Shown here piece after piece: positions 1 to 12,279 of a stretch of DNA of 64,000 nucleotides. The stretch is from positions 1 through 64,000 of the forward strand of contig QRFJ01006053.1 in the NCBI GenBank assembly GCA_006176705.1. The letters run 5' to 3'. Made by a program: the position numbers and the translations under genes. Below the pieces are notes generated by a model. It ran no database searches. It had not been told where the DNA came from and worked only from the letters and a program-made list of their open reading frames with translations. The stretch's first letter is position 1. The number at the start of each line of letters is the position of its first letter. This stretch comes from Cocos nucifera. Its lineage: Eukaryota; Streptophyta; Magnoliopsida; Arecales; Arecaceae.

Positions 1-1085
1 TGCCATTAACTGCTGGGTATGCCAACAGAATTACTGGACAAAGACCAGTAGTCTTTAATTGGTAGCCCACTTACTTGACCATTTCTGATGGTATCTAAGG
101 CAAGCTTTGGCAAACCCTCCCATTGATCGAACTTACCTGGCCTTTTAGTGAAATTATATTTTGATCGGATCACTTGACTATTCGAGTTGACTCATATCAG
201 CTAGATAAATCAATGTGACTAATTTAGGTGCTCCTAGACTAGCCTATTAATGGTCTCCCTTAAGCTAACTTGGTGAAGCCAGTGGAAGGATCATTATAAG
301 CTAATTAATCAGACCTTTTCTTCTCTAAATCAAATTAATTAAATTCTCTAAAATTATTAGGTCTTTAAAATGAAATAGTTATGGTGATAACTAAATCATA
401 GCCTCCCATTAGGTGGATGATAATGGGTCCATTAGTTGGATAATCATTGGAGGCCCTTAAGCTTGGTACTTATCCGATAATAGAATTATCATTCATAATA
501 TGATTTCTTATCCACATCTCTCTAAATGATGGTTAGGTTGATCAACCATAGTTGGACTTAATCATTAATTAGTTAAATGGACTAAGTATAATCATGTTAA
601 TGATTGGACCTAACCAAAACTTTTAGTGGAGGCCCTAGCCTACTAAAAAGATACCTAGAGCAAAATTAAATTACTAGAAATTATTTAAAGAAATAATTAG
701 TTATGAACCTATCCTTAGATATACATGGCTTGACCAACCATAGTTGGACTTGTGTGCAGTCTATGTGGATTTTGGTATCCACTAAAGAATTAGAATAATT
801 CCTCGAATTGGAAGTAGAGGCTACCAATTCGAATAAAATAGTGGAAGAACCTTTTTATTAAAATCTAAATCTTAAGAATTAATAAATTAATTACTAATTA
901 GGCTTTTGATTCTCTTTTATGCAGTTAAACCTAAACCATAGTTGCTCCATTCATTGTTAGACAATGATAAACTTATGGAATATAACTTCGATAATAAATA
1001 TCGAAAGTTGAATGTTGTTTAGTAGCATGAAGTAGTTCATGCTGGGGTCTCTATGCCCAGATTAAATATAAGATCCAAGAATAAC
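1..1085 (+). other. Cop-1 untranslated leader
   Basis: About 1.1 kb shows no usable ORF and aligns by eye with the leaders of Cop-C (21600-22700) and Cop-A (54180-54980). It holds a splice-donor-like site at 100 (AAG followed by GCAAGC, a GC-type variant of the GTAAGT seen in Cop-C). A strong acceptor-like stretch ends in CAG at 922-924 after a pyrimidine-rich tract. Both sit at the positions found in Cop-C. The block at about 52-142 also resembles the leader of the Athila-like element near 36672-36771. Splicing is inferred. Confidence 0.55.
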
Positions 1086-1089
1086 CTAG

Positions 1090-2361
1090 ATCAAGTAGTG
1101 TGTTGTAAAGAGCAGGGGCATTGGAAGAGTAACTATCCTCAGTATCTTGATACCCACGATCCCAACAGGCTGAATAAGAGAGATGAGCAAGTAGTTGCTG
1201 ATTAAGGATGTTATATGATAACATCTTGTAATTTCTCTATTTGTGATACTTCTACTTGGATATTGGATATCGAAAGTCCAGTCTATATTTGCAATACATT
1301 GCAAGAACTTCAAATTAGTAGAAGATTTGAAAATAATGAGTGATTCCTAAATGTTGGAAATTGAAGGTCTTTTTCAGTTCTAGGCTATGGAAATAATTCA
1401 ACTTATTCTCAATACTATTATTGTTTCTTTGAATGAATGTCATTATTGTCCTTCCTTTTTTATGAATATAATCTTCATTAGCCTTTTGACCAAATATGAT
1501 TATTATTTATCTATAAAGAAAGATTATTGCGATATCATTATGAATGATGTTACAATAATGCAAGGACAATAAAGAAATGGTATTTATATTTTATCACAGC
1601 CTGTGAGTGTAATGTACACTTCTAGAAAATATCCTCGATTAGATAGTGTCTCTGATATCTACCTATGGCACTATAGGCTAGGTCACATTAACAAGAATAG
1701 GATAAATAGATTGACCCAAGAGAAAATTGTCAAAGTCAATGATTGTGAATCACTTTCAACCTATGAGTTCTGTCTTCTTAAAAAAATGACCAAGTCACCT
1801 TTTACTGAAAAAGATTGAAGAGCCACTGAGCTCTTAGGTCTAGTACATACTAATATATGTGGACCGATGAGTACAAGTACTAAAGGTGGATATTTCTACT
1901 TCATCACTTTCATAAATGATCTATTCAGGTACGGATATGTCTATCTGATAAAACATAAGTCAGATTTATTTGAAATATTCAAAAGATTCCAAAGTGAAGT
2001 AGAAAAATAAACTGGAAAGAGTATTAAAATTCTTCGATCAGATCGAGGAGGTGAATATATATCTAGTGAGTTCTTGACATATCTATGAGAGAATGAGATT
2101 CTCTCACAGTAGACTCCTTCAAGAACACCACAACATAATGGTATATCGGAAAGAAGAAATCAAATCTTGTTAGATATGGTTTGATCCATGATGGGGTTTG
2201 CTAGTCTACCTATTTCATTTTAGGGTTATACTCTTGAGACTCTATGTTATATATTAAATAATATACTAACTAAGTCTATCACAAAGACTCCATATGAGAT
2301 ATGGACTGGGTGTAGGCCTACACTCTCTCACCTACGGGTTTGGAGTTATTCGGCCTATGTC
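1090..2361 (+). pseudogene. Cop-1 gag end, protease and integrase remnant (first part)
   Basis: This is decayed gag-pol on the plus strand. Near 1100-1160 a frame reads like a gag zinc knuckle (CCKEQGHWKSNY, with the last Cys replaced by Tyr). At about 1253-1295 comes the protease motif WILDIESPVYICN, in which the usual D-S-G is altered. A GAG-pre-integrase domain follows at 1603-1818 (LWHYRLGHINKNRI and CLLKKMTKSPF). The integrase core then has LVHTNICGPM, a SDRGGEY block and SERRN, so the DDE residues are recognisable although frames shift and stops occur. The coding line breaks after the codons for AYVK at 2361-2366, where a solo LTR is inserted. It continues at 4653. Confidence 0.8.
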
Positions 2362-2366
2362 AAAAG

Positions 2367-4647
2367 TGAAGGGAAATCCTGATTTCTCGGTCCAGGTTCG
2401 TCCAGATCTGATCAGATCAAGAGATATATTTTAAAAATTTTTCTCTTGATCCCAATCAGATCTTGATATGTTTCAAATCTGATTCTTATTATTTTAATAA
2501 ATAAAATAAAATAAGATAAATTAAATCAAATTTAATTTACCTGATTTGGGTAATCCTATTACCCTGTAGATGATCCTGATTGCAGCGGAAGGTTCTGGAT
2601 CTTAGCCACGCAAGCGCCTGGCCTCTACCGGTATCCACTCGGGTTGGATCTGGAGATCCTCTTCTTCTCTATCATGCCTCCAAAAATCAGATCTGGATCT
2701 GATCTGGAGGATCTTCAAAACTCTTTTTGAAGATCAGCAGTCGTCCTTTGCAGCAGTGCAGCCTTCTTCTTTTGATCGCCTTTCTTTTGATCTGGAACGC
2801 ACCAACCAAAGTCCAAAACCCTTTTGGACGTGGAGAGGAGAAGGAGGAGAAGTTTAGGCGTGGAGGAAGAGGGGAGAGGCAGCCTTGGGGCATGGGAAAT
2901 CTCTATTGAATTTCGTTAGCATCTGAGTTGGGCGCAGGGTCTTATTTATAGACTAAGCATGATCCAACTCCTCTTCCTCTCAACCAATCACAACCCTTTG
3001 TGAAATCAGATCTAAATCTGATTGGTTGGAATAGAGACCCCTGGATTCCTCCTTAGAGGGCGCCTAAGACCAGTCAAACTGGATTCTTAGTAGAACTCTG
3101 ATTGGAATCCAAAAGGGAGGTGGAGTCCTTGTCCAACAAGGACTCCAAGGCGCCTCCAACTTGGGCTCACGCCATCCTTGGCGTGCGCCCTTCTCCTTGC
3201 CAGGTTCTGGCAGGGGGACAGGCCCCCACCAGTTCTCCAATAGGTGCGTGACACGTGGACAAAAGTCAAAGTATCTATGGTCAACATTTGACCAGTCAAA
3301 GGTCAACTTTTGACCAAAGTCAAAGGACCAAAAATGGCAGGTGACCAAAAATGGCAGGTCATGTCTTATAAAATAAGACAACCTTCTCTAACTTGGACAA
3401 CTTTCAGTTAGACCATATGAAGGCCTCTGATTGAGCACAAACTCCTTTGGCTCAGTCAGGATAACTTATTTGTGATAGTAAAAGAAGAACGTTAGGTTCA
3501 ATCGAGTGCTAGCACGATTTCCTTGAACCTAATTGAATCTCATTCAGATCAATTGAACTAGATCAGTTCAATTGATGATCACCAGATTCAAACCCTTGTT
3601 TGTGTGACCCAGTTAGGTTCAGTTCTGTATGGTAATGGGATATGTCATGATCTCTATCATAGACATCATCGAAACTCCTTTCGATGGATCAGAACTCTTC
3701 TGATTCGAACAGCTAGAATGATCGATCATCTAAATCATTCTAATTGCTCCCAAAATCCACCAGTGACACCTAGCAGTATATGGTGGCAACCCATCAGAGC
3801 TGAATGCGAACCTCTTGGTGCAGCTACCTGTGTGATTAAGTTCTTCTATCTTGAGCCCCGATCAGATTAGGGTTAAGGTAAACTCGTCAAACCCTAGTCT
3901 CTGTCATATGATGTAATCATTCGATTCGAGTCCAATGTGAAAATCTAAATAGAAACTCTTTCTATTATTTCACTCTACCATGGCCATGGACTTCAGGACT
4001 TGATTCTCATGATTATCATAGGGCTGCTCCTCTACCACCGAGGTAGATAGATCCCATCTTGATGCAATCCAGTTCCTACAATGAACATGCTATAGCCAAC
4101 ATACACCTCAGGGTTCCATATGGCTAGGAGACCGAGTAATGGTGTAGTCAAACTATAACACCCTCAAGGTGAACTGCCGATGCATCTCAGGTCAAAGAAC
4201 CAGACACACTACTGCAGCATCGAGTCAGTCATTGACGAGAAGGTAGACTTCCTAATGACTACTCGAGGTGGTCACGCTCAGTGCCCTCGTTCTCTAACGA
4301 GTACCTGTACTTTCGCTCCGGTGTCTCCACACCGTAGACTCAAGACTCATCTACTAAAGAGAAGCGATCGTACACCAACCTTCCAGATCAATCACCATCC
4401 TCGTGATGATCCTATGGTCGGGAGCTGTTTATGAGTTAATAATGATTATTCATGTCTTAAATTTTCAACTCTTGAAAATATGAATTATCATTACCATTAA
4501 CTCAAAGGATGTATCACAGACACTAAATACACAGGTGTGATAGAAAATAACCCATTTTATTAATTATAGTCAAAATTATAATTTTGCCCCTAGAAGTGTA
4601 TTACAAGTGTCAGCCAATTCTGACTTCTAGGGCACATATATCTAACA
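2367..4647 (-). mobile_element. Solo LTR of family LTR-A (minus orientation)
   Basis: A 2281-bp unit starts TGAAGGG and ends TCTAACA, the reverse complement of TGTTAGA...CCTTCA. It is flanked by the 5-bp duplication AAAAG at 2362-2366 and 4648-4652. It interrupts the Cop-1 integrase; removing it and one AAAAG reconnects the domain. No internal region is present, so this is a solo LTR, the usual product of LTR-LTR recombination. It matches the LTRs of Cop-A in structure and sequence and is close in length (2281 against 2289 and 2320 bp). Short ORFs inside it are not genes. Confidence 0.93.
2943..2950 (-). promoter_or_regulatory. TATA box of solo LTR
   Basis: The minus strand reads TATAAATA in a GTCTATAAATAAGACCC context, matching the same position in the other LTR-A copies. 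It marks the likely U3/R boundary of the minus-strand LTR. Confidence 0.6.
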
Positions 4648-4652
4648 AAAAG

Positions 4653-6597
4653 TTTACATATAGATAAACTTGAATCCCGATCTGATAAGTATGTGTTTAT
4701 AGGATATCCCAAAGAAAGTAAGGGTTACTATTTTTACCATGTTGAAGAACAAAAAATATTCGTCAGTCTTAAGGCAATCTTTTTAGAAAAGAAGTTCCTT
4801 GGTGAAGGAACTGTTGCCTCTAAGATTGCACTTGATGAAGTTTAATAGGTAGAAGGACCCACACTTGTGGCTGAACCTGAATCAGATTGGATTAGATCAA
4901 ATTCAAAGCCCAATGTACCTACACCATTAAGGTAATCTGGTAGAGCACCACATTAGCCAAATAGATACTATGATTTTTTATTCGAGATGGTGATCACATC
5001 AAACTCGATGAGAACGATGAGGATCCGATCACCTATATGGATGCAATGCAGAGATCTGATTCTAAGAAATGGCTTGAGGTCATGAAATTCAAAATGAAGT
5101 CTATGAAGATCAATGCTGTGCGGACATTGATTGACCCACCTGAAGAATTTAAATCCATTGGATGTAAGTAGGTCTTCAAAAGGAAGAGGGGTGCAGATGA
5201 AAAGATGGAGACCTATAAAGTCTATCTAGTTGCCAAGGGGTATCGTCAATATTATGATATTGACTATAATGAGACGTTCTCCCCTATGGCAATGCTCAAA
5301 TCTATTTGGATAATGCCTGCGATAGCTACCTATCTGGATTATGAGATCTAGTAGATGGATGTAAAGACAGCTTTCCTGAATGAAGAGCTGATCGAAGAGG
5401 TGTGTATGATACATCTTAAGGGATTCACATCCATAAATGAGTCTAAGGTGTGTAAGCTTCAGAAATCCATTTATGGATTAAAGCAAGCTTCTTGGAGTTG
5501 GAACATACATTTTGATAAGATAATCAAAACGTATGGCTTCGTTAAGAATGGAGGAAAATCCTGCATTTACAAGTAGATGAATGGTCCAACAGTGGTATTT
5601 CTTATCTTGTACATGGATGACATTCTCTTAATAAAAAATGACATCCCCGTACTGCAGGAAATAAAAGTTTGATTGTTATCTTAGTCCTCCATGAAGGACT
5701 TGGGTGAAGCATCCCACATCCTAGAGATGAAGATCTATAGGGATAGATCTAAAAGGATGCTTAGATTATCCCAGTCCACGTACATAGATACTGTGTTGAA
5801 GAGGTTCAGCATGGAGAATTCCAAAAAGGACTATCTTCTAATAGACCTGAAATTTCTCTCTCTAAGAAGGATTGTCCAACAACACCTGAAGAGAGAGAGC
5901 GTATGAGTAGAGTCTCATATGCTTCGATAGTGGGATCTATCATGTACGCCATGACATGTACGAGACTAGATGTGGCATACTTAATAGGACTAGCGAGTAC
6001 ATACCAATCCGATCTTAGAGAAAACTATCGAAAAGTGGTTAAAGCCATCCTTAAGTATTTGAAAAATACTAAGGATCAATGATTGGTTTATGGCAAGTTA
6101 GATCTGAAACTTGTGGGATTTACAGACTCCAGCTTTCAATCTAATCATGATGATAGTAGAAGCGTGTCAGATTACATCTTTACTCTAAATGATGAAGCTA
6201 TCTGCTAGAAGAGTTTCAAGTAGCATATTATAGTAGACTCTGTTTGTGAGGCAAAGTATATCGCAGCATCAGATGCTACGAAAGAAGCTGTGTGGTTGAG
6301 GAAGTTCATCACTAAGCTTAGAGTAGCACCCTTCCTTAATGGTCCAGTCCAACTCTACTACGAAACCACTGGTGCCATTGCTCAGGCTAACGAACCAAAG
6401 GCACACCAACGGATGAAGCATATATTATGTTGCTTCCATCTGATCCAAAAGATCATGGATCGAGGTGATGTTGATCTTTAGAAGATCGATGGAAAGGAGA
6501 ACCTAGCCGATCCTTTCACTAAAGCTCTAGCGATAAAGGAGTTCGACAACCATAAATCGAAGATGGGTATTAGATACTGTGCCGATTGGCTTTAGGA
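4653..6597 (+). pseudogene. Cop-1 integrase end, reverse transcriptase and RNase H remnant
   Basis: Coding similarity resumes right after the solo LTR's TSD with the integrase C-terminus (YVFIGYPKESKGYYFYH). A variable linker follows, then the RT from about 5141 (GYRQYYDIDYNETFSPMAML; YGLKQASWSWNIHFDKI). The RT active site reads YMDD at 5610-5621. RNase H runs from about 6100 to 6594 (GFTDSSF, CEAKYIAASDA, the ADPFTKAL tail). Several in-frame stops fall at conserved Trp/Gln codons. At 5346-5357, for example, two TAGs replace the W-Q that Cop-C still has at 24592. The frame ends with TAG at 6592-6594, just before the 3' LTR. Confidence 0.82.
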
Positions 6598-6608
6598 TAA
6601 GTGTGAGT

Positions 6609-6820
6609 TATTGAAAAATATATTCCCAAGCCAATCGTTAGCCAATTGATGGTTGTACTGCATTATATTTATAATTAATTTATTAATGAATAAAATATAT
6701 TTTTAGTATTTTTTCTTCATAAAGTCTATATTTTCTAATGAACTTGACTAGTGTGATGAAGTTCTTAGGACTATCTTATTTTGATAAAAAGAGGATTTAT
6801 CGATTAGTCCTTAAAACTAT
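6609..6820 (+). mobile_element. Cop-1 3' LTR, first part
   Basis: The sequence from TATTGAAAAATA aligns with the LTR starts of Cop-C (17910 and 25852), with the terminal TG decayed to TA. It includes the shared block around ATGAAGTTCTTAGGACTATC. It breaks off after 212 bp where Tat-1 is inserted and resumes at 47608. Confidence 0.78.
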
Positions 6821-7920
6821 TGTTGGGGATAGAACAATCCTCGCCGAAGTCCTTGGCCAGAATCCTTGGCCACCGACCCTCCTCCTGTTAGAATTCATTG
6901 ACCTCCTCAATGGCGAGTTTGCACTGTAGAGCTTCTCGAAAGCACATAGAAGTTCGGCAACATGATCTTGAATAGTAAAGGAGAACTACTGTTATATTAA
7001 ACTTGCCTTTTGATTAGAAATGAATGATAGGCATAAGCCCCAGTCACACTCCTCCAGTCGCATTTCTTCCAGACAAACTCCTCCAGTCATACTCCTTCCG
7101 GACTAACTCCTCTAGTCGCACTTCTTCCAAACAAACTCCTCCAGTTGCACTCCTCTCGAACGAACTCTTTCAGTCGCACTCCTTCTAGATGAACTCCTTC
7201 AATTGTATTGCTTTCGGATGAACTCCTCCAATCGCATCCCTTTCGAACGAACTCCTCCAGTCGCACCCCTTTCGAACGAACTCCTCCAGTCGCACTCCTT
7301 CCAGATGAACTCCTTCAATCATACTCCTTTCAAACGAACTCATTCTATTCGACAAGCAAACTCCTCTCAGTTGATCTCCATCGAGTCAAACTCCATCCAG
7401 TCGTCTAAAAGGACCTCATCATCTACGTGAATTTAGCTCCCAACTCGACACAAACCAACTTACATGCAAATGATCTTAGAGAAGTCCAAACTTCTGTGGA
7501 ACTATCATGATTTGAAACCCTTCACTGCCAATATCCATTCCATCCAAACCTTAGCTATTAAATCTCAACAAACTGGCATGTCACGATAATGAACACTACC
7601 CTCCATAACAAACTCCACGTGGTCCCGAGCGATCGACTATCAGACAGTTATAATTATCACCATCAATTTGTTATGCACTCTATCTATGAAAAAAACCCTC
7701 CAAATATATTTTCCTCCAAGCTCTCTTTTCCTTTCCATGACTCTACTTCTTTATTTCCTAAGCACTCCATTCTAGTTGGCTAGAGAATTAACTTGAGCAT
7801 CGGAGGATCCTGTCGGAGCCATCCATCTTCGATTTGGACTTTATTTTGCAGGTCCCGTCAGCGGCCTCACCTTCTCAACTTCAGCTACCTCTGGTATCCT
7901 CATGGATTTTCATACCAATA
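6821..7920 (+). repeat. Tat-1 5' LTR
   Basis: The 1100-bp LTR begins TGTTGGGGATAGAAC and ends CATACCAATA, where the terminal CA has decayed to TA. It aligns through its length with 44270-44298 plus 46587-47602. It contains a 29-bp minisatellite (7041-7345). The probable TATA position near 7683 (CTATGAAAAAAACC) is damaged, while the 3' LTR keeps TATAAAAG at 47367. Confidence 0.85.
7041..7345 (+). repeat. 29-bp minisatellite in Tat-1 5' LTR (U3)
   Basis: About ten imperfect copies of a 29-bp unit of the form CAGTCGCACTCCTTTCGAAC + GAACTCCTC lie head to tail. The array is open in several frames by chance, giving repetitive serine-rich ORFs that are not genes. The 3' LTR has the same array at 46781-47030. 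Confidence 0.85.
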
Positions 7921-7942
7921 GAATTGATGCTGGAGGAAGGGA
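7921..7942 (+). other. Candidate Tat-1 primer-binding site
   Basis: The bases after the LTR read GATGCTGGAGGAAGGGAC. This has the layout of a tRNA 3'-end complement (expected TGG start, here altered). I cannot assign the tRNA. A TATA-like TATAAAAGGAG follows at about 7957. Confidence 0.4.
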
Positions 7943-8043
7943 CACTAAGCCCTTATTATAAAAGGAGTGCTCAGTCAATCTTATTTACCTTCTTCTTTTG
8001 ATCCTTCAATATCCATCTTCGTTTGATCTTTTTTGCTCCAAAA

Positions 8044-9482
8044 ATGCCTTCGAAGAAGACAACCACCCAGTGGTCTACTATATCTATTGCTAGATTCGAG
8101 CCAAATCCATCCACTTCTGCTCCATCATCGGCACCTCAACCCCCTCCATCGACGGCCATAGTAGATCCAGAGTAGTTTAACCTATTAATGCAGCAAGTTT
8201 GAGGCCTCACTCAAGTGGTGCAGGCCATGCAGCAACCCCCAATGGTAGCCTAGGCAGAAAACCTCTATCCAGAGCTTCAAGAACTAGCACCAAGAAGGGT
8301 AACTTGGGTCAGCAGGCCCGTTACCCTTGGAAAGGGGAAGAAGAGAGTAGGGAGTCTCTACTCCGATCATGATTCTTCTCTAGAAGTGATTTTTCCCATG
8401 TACAGCCAGCGGCCCTTTGAGATTCATGGTCAAGATGATGCTCTTGATCAGAAGCTTCAGGACATGAATCGGTAGATTGAGGAGCTTCGCCATGCCGCCC
8501 CAGCCCATCATGACTATATCTGCACTGATCCCTCCTCTATCAAAATCATGCAAGAGCCTATCCCACTGAACTTCAAGCTCTCCCAATTCAAGACCTATGA
8601 TGAGACTTCTAATCTGGTCGATCATCTGGAGGCTTTCTAGATGATGATGCAGCTCCATGATGCACCAAATGCCATCCTATGCTGAGCTTTCCCGTCTATC
8701 CTAAAGGGAGCAGTGAGAATCTGGTACTTGAGCCTTAGCTAGGTACAATCTTTTCTTTTGATCAAATGAGCCATCAGTTTGTGGCTCATTTTATAAGCAG
8801 CCAACATCCAAGATGAGGTTTGGACTTTCTTATCAATATAAAGTAGAAGGAAGGAGAGTCCATCCAAGCTTATGTTAGTCACTTCAATGCTGCTGCACTA
8901 GAGATCCAGAACTTAGACCAGTTTATAGCCATGGCCCCACTAATGGATGGCCTTCAGAAGAATGATCTTCTATCCTTCCTATAAAGAAAGTACCCCAGGG
9001 ATTTTGCTGATATGCTAGCCTAGGCTGAAGGTTATGCCCGAGCGAAGGAGGCCTTCATGTTAAAGAATGATGAGGCCACAAGAGAGCGGTAGGTGGGTGA
9101 GTCCAGCAAGCCGGCATCTGAAAGCAAATCGAGTGAAGCTCGGCCACACTCCCAAACTCTCCTTGAGCACGGACAAACTTGAACTCTCCCTAGAGCTCGT
9201 CAACATGAAAGCCCGAGTCAAAGGACCCAATGAAACTTTCCTCTTAGAAGATTCAACAACTATGCTCCCTTGAATTCCTTGAAGACTCAGGTATTGATGA
9301 AGATAAGGGAGCAAATGCCAGAGCCAGAGAGGATGTGAACTCATCCAGCCAAGCACAACACCAATAAGTACTCCCTCTACCATCGTGACCATGGTCACGA
9401 TACTGAAGATTGCATCCAACTTCAGGATGAGATTGAGGCATTAATTAGAAGAGGTTGGGTCGATTTGTTTACCAGGCGTTGA
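8044..9482 (+). pseudogene. Tat-1 gag remnant
   Basis: The ATG at 8044 opens a frame beginning MPSKKTTTQWSTIS, which stops after 43 codons. Downstream frames keep a Retrotrans_gag-type capsid region at about 8570-8960 (FKTYDETSNLVDHLEAF; QAYVSHFNAAALEIQNLD; FADMLA). At 9366-9480 there is a His/Cys box, YHRDHGHDTEDC, then EIEALIRRGW. This is the gag C-terminal motif of Tat-type elements, with its first Cys changed to Ser. There are several stops and frame changes. Confidence 0.75.
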
Positions 9483-9659
9483 TCGGAGAGAAGAGAAGAT
9501 CATCTAAGAGCCCCACCATAGCCTAAGGCATCTCAATGGGACAAGCTACAAGGAGATCGGCCTTCCCTTGGAATCATCAACACCATTACTAGGGGACATC
9601 AGTCAGGGGAGGCTAGTGCATTGATAGAGCCAACAAAGAAGTAGCGAACTAAAGAGCCT

Positions 9660-9982
9660 ATCTCTTTTACTGAAGAAGATGCCCAAGGAGTTCAGCTTCT
9701 GCACAATAACGTGGTTGTAGTTGCTTTAAATATTGTTGATTATGATGTAGAATGCATTTTAATTGATAATAGAAGCACTACTGATGTCTTATTTTGTGAT
9801 GTTTTTTCTAAAATGTCTATACCTAATAGCAAAATGGGATCGATAAATTTTCCACTTGTAGGATTCATAGGTGATGTGGTGCCAGTAAAAGGAGTAATAG
9901 CTTTGCCTATGGTAGCGAGCCAATATCCAAAGCAAACTAGAGCTCAAGTCAAATTTTTGGTGGTAAGCACCCTCAGCCTATA
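9660..9982 (+). pseudogene. Tat-1 aspartic protease remnant
   Basis: An ORF of about 90 codons (9711-9983) carries ECILIDNRSTTDVLF, the retropepsin active-site region. The usual D-S-G (or D-T-G) reads D-N-R, so the enzyme should be dead even where the frame is open. It sits between gag and RT as expected for a gypsy pol. Confidence 0.72.
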
Positions 9983-10005
9983 ATGCAATCTTTTGCCGAC
10001 TTGGT

Positions 10006-11500
10006 TTGAATGCACTCCGAGCTATGATTTCAACTTACTATCTAATAATGAAGTTTTCGATAAGCTATGGAGTCAGGAAGGTTAGAGGAGACCAGGCACT
10101 AGCTTGGCATTATTATAATATTGCCATATATAGAGGAAGGCAAGCAGACCCTTATCCAGTGGATGGGCTTGATGCTCGTGATGATCTATCTAAAGAAAGA
10201 GAAGAATCCATCAACGACCTTATGGAGATCCCTTTGAATGATGGGAATAAGGAGCATAGTGTGAAGATCAGCTCCAATCTAAAGGAAGAAGTCAGAAGGC
10301 AACTTGTCACCTTCTTACAAAAGAATGTAGATATTTTTGCTTGGGTGCCTGTAGATATACCTGGGATTGATGCAGAGGTCATAGAACATCGCCTGTGAGT
10401 GGATCTTAAACATCGACCGGTGAAGTAGAAAAATGTAGCTTTGCACCTGAGAGGCAGAAAGCGATTGTGGATGAGGTCGATAAGCTTCTTAAAGTAGGTT
10501 TCATTCAGGAAATATTCAATCCGGACTGGATCGCGAATGTCATTCTTGTCAAGAAGGCAAATGGCAAGTGGAGAATGTGCATAGACTTCATGGACTTGAA
10601 TAAAGCTTGCTCCAAAGATAGCTACCTCCTGTCCAAGATTGACCAATCAGTTGATGTGACTTCGGACCATGAACTCCTTATCTTCATGGACGTCTTCTTT
10701 GGATATAACAAAATTCGGATGGCACTGGAGGATGAGAAAAAGACTGCTTTTATTACTGACTGTGGTCTTTATTGTTAGAGGATCATGCTCTTTAGGCTTA
10801 AAAATACGGATGCAACTTATCAGCATCTGATAAATAAGATCTTCAAGAAGCAGATCGATCGCAACATAGAGGTCTATGTAGATGATATGCTAGTCAAAAG
10901 CCAAACTTCACCAAACCACATTGCCAATCTTGAAGAGACCTTTAGCATCCTCTAAAAATACAAGATGAAGCTGAATCCTACAAAATGTACTTTCGGGGTA
11001 ACTTCGAGGAAGTTCTTGGAATTTATGGTATTAAGGCACGACATCGAAGCCAATCCAAAGAAGATTAAAGCCATCCAAGAGATGACTGTCCTAAAAATAA
11101 TAAAAGAAGTTCAGCACCTCACAAGCAAGTTAGCGATCCTAAATCGCTTTATTTCGAGGTCGGCGAAGCATTGCATGCCCTTCTTTCAAGTACTCAAATA
11201 GCCCAAGAATTTCAACTAGACTCCTAAGTGCCAGTAGGTCTTCGAAGAATTGAAAAACTATCTCAGCTCCCCTCCACTCCTAGCCAAGCTTGAACTTGGA
11301 GAAGAGTTGTTCTTATATCTTGCTGTGCCTCCAGCAATTGTTGGAGCTATCTTGGTCAAAAAAAACCAAAGATCAGAAGCCGATATATTATATAAGCAGA
11401 GTCCTTAGGGATGTAGAAACTAGGTACACCAAATTAGAAAAACTAACTTATGCCTTATTGATTGCAGCCACAAAGCTTCGACCTTACTTTTAAGGACACA
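10006..11500 (+). pseudogene. Tat-1 reverse transcriptase and first RNase H remnant
   Basis: An ORF at 10006-10398 covers the pre-RT linker (VDIFAWVPVDIPGID). A second at 10467-10778 holds the RT fingers (GFIQEIFNPDWIANVILVKK, WRMCIDFMDLNKAC). The active site reads YVDD at 10875-10886 and is intact. The thumb/connection (MKLNPTKCTFGV) follows at 10965-11200. RNase H remnants run at 11290-11493 (ILVKK; RDVETRYTKLEKL). Stops and frame changes separate the pieces. Confidence 0.82.
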
Positions 11501-11739
11501 CAATTACTCTTCTCATTGATTAATCCATTAAAGCAATCCTACATCAGCCTGATACCTCAAGAAGAATAGCAAAGTAGGCAATCGAGTTAACTGAGTTTGA
11601 CATTCATTTTCAACCCCGGTCATCCATTAAAGCTCAAATATTGATTGATTTTATGGTGGAGCGCACTATTCTAGATCAGACCAAATTTGAACATCAAGAA
11701 GTTTTTATCCCTGGCTCCCGTGAAGAGAAGGCTGATCTT

Positions 11740-12110
11740 CCTAAAAACTTTTAGGTACTGTATTTGGATGGTTCGTTCAATGCTTCTAGGGTAGGTGCGG
11801 ACTTGATCCTCATCAATCTGGAAGGAGTTGTAGTAGAGTATGCATAATGCTTTGACTTCCCCGCTACTAACAATGGAGTAGAGTATGAAGCCCTGATTGT
11901 AGGATTAAAAATAGCCAGAAAACTAGAAGCAGAATATTTGAAGGTTTATAGTGACTCTCAGTTGGTTGTAGGATAGGTCAATAACAATTATGATGCTCGA
12001 AAGGAAAGCATGAGGAAGTATTTGGAAAAAATAAAAGGCTTGATCTCGACCTTCAATAGCTTCGATATTCAGTAGATCCCTAGGGTGAAAAATACTAGAG
12101 CCGACCTCCT
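11740..12110 (+). pseudogene. Tat-1 second, archaeal-type RNase H remnant
   Basis: The frame reads LYLDGSFNASRVGADLILI, then NNGVEYEALIVGL, then YSDSQLVVG. These match the D-G-S, E and D catalytic blocks of the additional RNase H that marks the Tat lineage. It lies after the classic RNase H and before the integrase zinc region. Two or three stops interrupt it, at least one at a former Gln. Confidence 0.75.
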
Positions 12111-12279
12111 TTCCAAGTTAGCCACTTTAACTTCGAATGAACTCCCAAGAGAAGTCCTCTTTGAAGTCCTGCAACACCCAAGTTCGAAAGAGCCCCTAGT
12201 AATAATGCAAGTCGACCATGAGCCCAGTTGGATCGATCCATTGGTTTCTTATCTAAAAGATGGAGTTCTTTCTAGAGAC

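Noticed and set aside
7203..7430. Two overlapping plus-strand ORFs with repeated Asn/Ser/Phe-rich peptides
   Set aside because: They fall in the 29-bp minisatellite of the Tat-1 LTR. Because 29 is not a multiple of three, the same repeat is read in every frame, and both the ORFs and their repeats are by-products.
10152..10646. 164-codon minus-strand ORF
   Set aside because: It lies antisense to the recognisable Tat-1 pre-RT and RT coding sequence, has no family resemblance, and is a shadow frame.
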